Assembly (NCBI RefSeq): GCF_947654165.1
Contig: NZ_CANTKB010000014.1
Coordinates: 1 to 64,000 of the forward strand
Direction of reading: 5' to 3'
Length of the DNA stretch: 64,000 bases
Source of the DNA: an uncultured Blautia sp.
GTDB lineage: Bacteria > Bacillota > Clostridia > Lachnospirales > Lachnospiraceae
Part shown: piece after piece, positions 60,612-64,000 of the stretch
How positions within the stretch are numbered: position 1 is the first letter of the stretch
Layout of the letters: the number at the start of each line of letters is the position of its first letter
The notes under the pieces: model-generated
Seen by the model: the letters and a program-made list of their open reading frames with translations, nothing else
What the model was told of the DNA's origin: nothing
The model's database searches: none
Program-made: the position numbers and the translations under genes

Positions 60612-61643
60612 TCAACATAATTCCGCAATGGTATATAAAAGTTTTTCGGTATCTTCCCAGCCCAGACAAGGGTCAGTGATGGATTTTCCGAAAATATGAT
60701 TGGATCCGATTTTCTGACAGCCTTCTACCAGATAACTTTCAATCATAACACCCTTGACCAGATTCTGAATATCCTTAGAAACCAGGCGGCTGTGGAGCAC
60801 CTCTTTCACGATTCGAATCTGCTGTTCGTACTGTTTACCGGAGTTGGAATGATTGGCATCAATGATGACTGCAGGGTTTGCCAGATTTTTTTGTGCATAC
60901 ATATCCAAAAGACGCTGCAGATCCTCATAGTGATAGTTTGGAATGGTATTTCCATGTTTGCTCACAGCACCTCTGAGAATCGTGTGGGTAAGAGGGTTTC
61001 CTTCTGTGGCTACTTCCCAGCCTCTGGAAATAAAATCATGTCCATGCTGTGCGGCAATGACGGAATTTAACATTACAGAAAAATCACCGCTTGTGGGGTT
61101 TTTCATTCCCACAGGAATATCCAGACCACTGACCATCAGGCGGTGCTCCTGGTTTTCTACAGAGCGGGCACCAATGGCTACATAGGACAGCAGATCAGAC
61201 AGATAATGCCAGTTATCAGGATAGAGCATTTCGTCCGCAGAGGTCAGACCGGTTTCTGCCAGAGAACGAAGATGCATGTGGCGAATCGCCAAAATTCCTG
61301 CCAACATATCCGGTTTGGCCTCCGGATCAGGCTGATGGAGCATTCCTTTGTAACCTTCTCCTGTAGTACGTGGCTTGTTGGTATAGATACGGGGAACAAG
61401 AACAAGTCGTTCTGTAACTTTTTCCTGTATTGCAGCCAGACGATTGGTGTATTCACACACAGAATTTTCATTATCAGCAGAACAGGGACCTACGATCACA
61501 AGAAACTTGTCAGATTCTCCGGTAAAAATGGCCTGAATTTCTTTATCTCTTTTTTCTTTTGCTTTTTTTAATGCTTCCGGAACAGGTACCTGTTTTTTAA
61601 TTTCATCAGGTGAAGGAAGCTGTTTCACAAACTTAAAACTCAT
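60612..61643 (-). CDS. aroF: DAHP synthase, class I (AroF/G/H type)
   Basis: 343 residues. VIVGPCSADNENSVCEY, PRIYTNKPRTTGEGYKG, and VIIDANHSNSGKQYEQQ are AroG-type signatures. Joins PEP and erythrose 4-phosphate, first step of aromatic synthesis. AAGGAGAT precedes the ATG. The leader contains AGCAG/CTGCT but no clear attenuator. Confidence 0.95.
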   Translation of the reverse strand: MSFKFVKQLPSPDEIKKQVPVPEALKKAKEKRDKEIQAIFTGESDKFLVIVGPCSADNENSVCEYTNRLAAIQEKVTERLVLVPRIYTNKPRTTGEGYKGMLHQPDPEAKPDMLAGILAIRHMHLRSLAETGLTSADEMLYPDNWHYLSDLLSYVAIGARSVENQEHRLMVSGLDIPVGMKNPTSGDFSVMLNSVIAAQHGHDFISRGWEVATEGNPLTHTILRGAVSKHGNTIPNYHYEDLQRLLDMYAQKNLANPAVIIDANHSNSGKQYEQQIRIVKEVLHSRLVSKDIQNLVKGVMIESYLVEGCQKIGSNHIFGKSITDPCLGWEDTEKLLYTIAELC

Positions 61644-61703
61644 GGTATCTCCTTATGCTATGGTACTAATGTTCAGCAGTTTGCTGCTGCATGTTACCAA
61701 AGA

Positions 61704-61732
61704 ATTATAATACAGGAAAGAAAAAATGTCGA
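61704..61732 (-). promoter_or_regulatory. Promoter of aroF
   Basis: Minus strand TCGACA (61727-61732), 17-bp spacer, TATAAT (61704-61709). Confidence 0.65.
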
Positions 61733-61759
61733 TACTTTTTCAAAAAATACTTTAGAAAT

Positions 61760-63085
61760 TTAAAGCGAAGAACCGAAATAGGGTTTTAAAAAAGAAAGAG
61801 ACAAGGCGGTGACCAGAAGTTCGCTGACAATTAATCCCCACAGATAGCCGGTGATGCCATATCCTGGAATGATAAAAAATACAAAACAAAGCCGGATACC
61901 AAGTCCCAAAATATTAAGAAAAAGTGTCTGGTTTACAGCACCGAGCCCGTTTAGGATGCCACCTAATGTGCCGGAAAGATAGAGGCAGGGACAGATAAAA
62001 GATAAGGTTTTGATAAAAGTTCCTGCAAACTCGTTTTTAAAGAGAAAGATTCCGAGAAAATCACCGGAAAAATAAAAAAAGGCAGTAGACAAAAAACCAA
62101 GCAGAAGACAGTATTTTATAGAAAGAACAATGCTTTTTCTGATGTTTCGGTGATTGCCAACCGCCTGGCTTTCAGCAACTGAGGGAAGCAGTACCGTGGA
62201 CAGTGCATTGGTAATGGCACAGGGGAAGAGAATCAGAGGGAGTGCCATTCCGGTCAGAACTCCATATACGGAAAGGGCGGAAGCTGAGTCCAGGCCAAAT
62301 AGCCGCAGATGACCTGGAATTAATACGGATTCCATACTGTGCAGCACATTTACCAGAAGACGGTTACAGGTAAGAGGAATGGAAAGCTGCAGTATGGTCT
62401 TGGTATTTTTATAAGGAGAGGTCATTTGCAGAAGATGGTAGTTGTTTCGGTTAAAATCAAGAGAAACAAAAATACCGGAAAACAGCATGGATACCAGTTC
62501 TCCTGCCAACATTCCGGCAGCAGCCAGTACAGGCGTGACAGGGGTGCCTTCTTCTGTCCAGATCAGATATAAGAGATAAGAAGCGGCAACGCGTGCACAT
62601 TGCTCTAAAAGCTGTGCGGCAGCAGGAATGGACAAATTCTTTCTGGCAATGTAATATCCGCTGACACAGGAGTGGAAGGTTCCCATAGGCAGTGAAATGG
62701 CCATGATCTGCAGCAGTGGAGTGCATCTTTCCTCCAAAAGTATATGCAGTGCAAACCAGGAGGCATGTTTATATAGGAAAAAGGAAACACAGGAGGCAGT
62801 GAATAAAGAGAGACAGGCGGAGACCAGAAACAGGTCCCTTGCACCCTGTTCATCTTTTACTGCAGCTTTTGCCGCAACTAACCGGGAGATAGCAGTCTGG
62901 ATTCCTCCGACTGTGAGAGCATAGCAGAGAGTTTGAATGGGAAAGATTAACTGATAGATTCCCATGCCTTGTGCACCAATCGTCTGAGACAGGAATATTC
63001 TATAAATAAATCCAATAATTTTTGTGATAAAACCCGATAAGGTTAAGATCAGTGTTCCTTTTATTAGCAGGTATTTATTGTTCAT
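61760..63085 (-). CDS. SpoVB-like lipid/oligosaccharide flippase
   Basis: 441 residues, about 12-14 membrane helices, MOP superfamily (Mvf/SpoVB group): LIKGTLILTLSGFITKIIGF, YRIFLSQTIGAQGMGIYQL, and GGIQTAISRLVAAKAAV. SpoVB is linked to spore cortex lipid II transport; vegetative paralogues (MurJ/YtgP) also exist, so the exact role is inferred. Weak ribosome site AAAGGATG. Confidence 0.88.
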   Translation of the reverse strand: MNNKYLLIKGTLILTLSGFITKIIGFIYRIFLSQTIGAQGMGIYQLIFPIQTLCYALTVGGIQTAISRLVAAKAAVKDEQGARDLFLVSACLSLFTASCVSFFLYKHASWFALHILLEERCTPLLQIMAISLPMGTFHSCVSGYYIARKNLSIPAAAQLLEQCARVAASYLLYLIWTEEGTPVTPVLAAAGMLAGELVSMLFSGIFVSLDFNRNNYHLLQMTSPYKNTKTILQLSIPLTCNRLLVNVLHSMESVLIPGHLRLFGLDSASALSVYGVLTGMALPLILFPCAITNALSTVLLPSVAESQAVGNHRNIRKSIVLSIKYCLLLGFLSTAFFYFSGDFLGIFLFKNEFAGTFIKTLSFICPCLYLSGTLGGILNGLGAVNQTLFLNILGLGIRLCFVFFIIPGYGITGYLWGLIVSELLVTALSLSFLKPYFGSSL

Positions 63086-63137
63086 GAATGACGTTGCATC
63101 CTTTTTGTCTTTTTTTTAATATATTCTTTTTTGGAAC

Positions 63138-63166
63138 TTGACAGAACTCCGGAAAGATGATATTCT
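63138..63166 (+). promoter_or_regulatory. Promoter of the Rrf2-iscS pair
   Basis: TTGACA (63138-63143), 17-bp spacer, TATTCT (63161-63166). Confidence 0.75.
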
Positions 63167-63182
63167 ACATTCAGATTAAAAT

Positions 63183-63199
63183 CCGAGTAAAATAGTAGG
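63183..63199. promoter_or_regulatory. IscR-type operator
   Basis: CCGAGTAAAATAGTAGG fits the type 1 IscR core YYGACTRWWWYAGTCRR at 15 of 17 positions. It lies just past the expected transcription start, where binding would repress. Confidence 0.7.
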
Positions 63200-63225
63200 G
63201 ATTAAAATAGAAAAGAGGCGATTAT

Positions 63226-63684
63226 TTGAAATTATCCACAAAGGGCAGATATGGACTCCGGGCATTGATAGATCTTGCATTGTACAGTGAAAAGGAAGAG
63301 GCTGTTTCCATACAGAGTATTTCTGAGCGACAGCGTATTTCAGACAGCTATCTGGAACAATTGATGCGAAAGTTAAAAAAAGAAGGATTGATACAAAGTA
63401 TCCGAGGTGCCCAAGGTGGTTATCGTCTGGCAAAACCTGCAGAAGAAATCTCAGTAGGAGATGTGCTGCGAGCCTTAGAAGGGAGCATAGAGGCAGTCTC
63501 CTGCGGAGCGGGAAATAACGAACACTGTCAGGGGGAAGACTTATGTGTGGCACGGTATGTCTGGCAGGAAATCAATAAAAGCATCCAGGAAACGGTGGAT
63601 TCCATTATGCTCAGTCAATTAGTGGAAGAAAGCCGCAGGGTCAGAGAAAAAGGGCAGATTGAAGTACAGAAATGTAATTCATAG
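63226..63684 (+). CDS. iscR: Rrf2 family regulator, IscR-like
   Basis: 152 residues. N-terminal KLSTKGRYGLRALIDLAL winged helix and SDSYLEQLMRKLKKEGLIQS; three cysteines as C-x7-C-x5-C (SCGAGNNEHCQGEDLC) in the Fe-S-binding position. It likely senses Fe-S status and controls its own gene and the cysteine desulfurase. TTG start behind AAGAGGCG. Confidence 0.9.
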   Translation: MKLSTKGRYGLRALIDLALYSEKEEAVSIQSISERQRISDSYLEQLMRKLKKEGLIQSIRGAQGGYRLAKPAEEISVGDVLRALEGSIEAVSCGAGNNEHCQGEDLCVARYVWQEINKSIQETVDSIMLSQLVEESRRVREKGQIEVQKCNS

Positions 63685-63723
63685 AGATAGAAATGAAACG
63701 AGATTTGATAGGAGATGAAGGAT

Positions 63724-64000
63724 ATGAAAACAAGAATTTATCTGGATAATGCAGCAACCACAAGAACTTCTGAAGAAGTCGTAAATGCAATGCTTCCTTA
63801 TTTTACGGAAAATTATGGAAATCCATCCAGTATTTATGAAATCGGACAGAGAAGCAAAGAAGCCATTACCACGGCCAGAGAACAGATCGCAGAGGTCATA
63901 GGAGCAAAGACAGAAGAAATCTATTTTACGGCAGGAGGAAGCGAGGCAGATAACTGGGCATTAAAGGCGGCTTTTGAAGCATATTCCCAGAAAGGGCATC
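63724..64000 (+). CDS. iscS: Cysteine desulfurase, 3' end cut by window
   Basis: First 92 residues: RIYLDNAATTRTSEEVVNAM, ENYGNPSSIYEIGQRSKEA, YFTAGGSEADNWALKAA. PLP-dependent NifS/IscS enzyme; the Lys and active-site Cys lie beyond the edge. AAGGAT precedes the ATG. Supplies sulfur for Fe-S clusters or tRNA thiolation; coupling to the Rrf2 gene supports the former. Confidence 0.93.
   Translation, partial: MKTRIYLDNAATTRTSEEVVNAMLPYFTENYGNPSSIYEIGQRSKEAITTAREQIAEVIGAKTEEIYFTAGGSEADNWALKAAFEAYSQKGH

Noticed and set aside
61640..61700. Aromatic-amino-acid leader peptide before aroF
   Set aside because: The only short frame (M-Q-Q-Q-T-A-E-H) has no Phe, Tyr or Trp and the hairpin lacks a T-run.

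Overview
The window is a stretch of a Gram-positive, endospore-forming chromosome. The complete eight-gene spoIIIA operon, spo0A, spoIVB, spoIIM, cotJABC, a CotF-like pair, a SpoVB-like flippase and a LexA (CGAAC-N4-GTTCG) box before recA place it in the Clostridia. Protein style and gene order suggest Lachnospiraceae, perhaps Blautia or a close relative; the genus is inference. No rRNA, tRNA, CRISPR or intact transposase was seen.

Layout. 1-5.7 kb: a truncated sensor kinase, an HTH-Uma2 protein, then leftward genes (MATE and ferredoxin-type aldo/keto reductase pair; cotJABC). 5.9-15.4 kb: membrane-anchored glycerophosphodiesterase and SEDS protein, acpP, a VOC protein, then gltX, UvrD-like helicase, Sfp-type phosphopantetheinyl transferase, sugar isomerase, DUF4430 protein and ECF S component. 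15.4-20.2 kb: spoIIIAA-AH. 20.3-21.9 kb: prfC. 22.0-37.1 kb: an accessory region. 37.1-49.9 kb: the conserved asp23-nusB-xseAB-ispA-dxs-tlyA-nadK-argR-recN-spoIVB-spo0A row and glgA. 49.9-54.5 kb: a Bce-type two-component/ABC module. 54.5-63.1 kb: coat genes, recA-recX-rny, spoIIM-xerD, aroF and spoVB (the last two leftward). The right edge holds an Rrf2 regulator and a truncated cysteine desulfurase.

The most unusual part is 22-37 kb. It interrupts a neighbourhood that in many spore formers runs from spoIIIA to asp23/nusB and on to spo0A. It carries about eighteen short, mostly unrelated rightward genes (lipoprotein, TipA-like regulator, pyrophosphatase-like protein, three GNATs, P-loop kinase, methyltransferase, MazG-like protein, TfoX-like protein, a trio of unknown small proteins, an MFS exporter), then a leftward ABC exporter. 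On either side of this cluster, in the same orientation, lies a non-coding array of alternating inverted TAGGC/GCCTA pentamers with spacings of 30 and 22(23) bp, that is a period of 52 bp or five helical turns. One copy has five units (22042-22285), the other six (34696-34991). I cannot match this array to a known element; it is my main candidate for something undescribed. The cluster also holds a twice-used hairpin/promoter module, a decayed DUF2200 gene, a MerR promoter with a 19-bp spacer, and an mRNA leader before the MFS gene with two competing helices.

The core genes fit together functionally: SpoIIIA/SpoIVB/Spo0A/SpoIIM for sporulation control and engulfment, CotJ/CotF for the coat, Dxs-IspA for isoprenoids, RecN-RecA-RecX-XseAB-XerD for DNA repair and chromosome resolution, and ACP plus phosphopantetheinyl transferase for carrier-protein activation.
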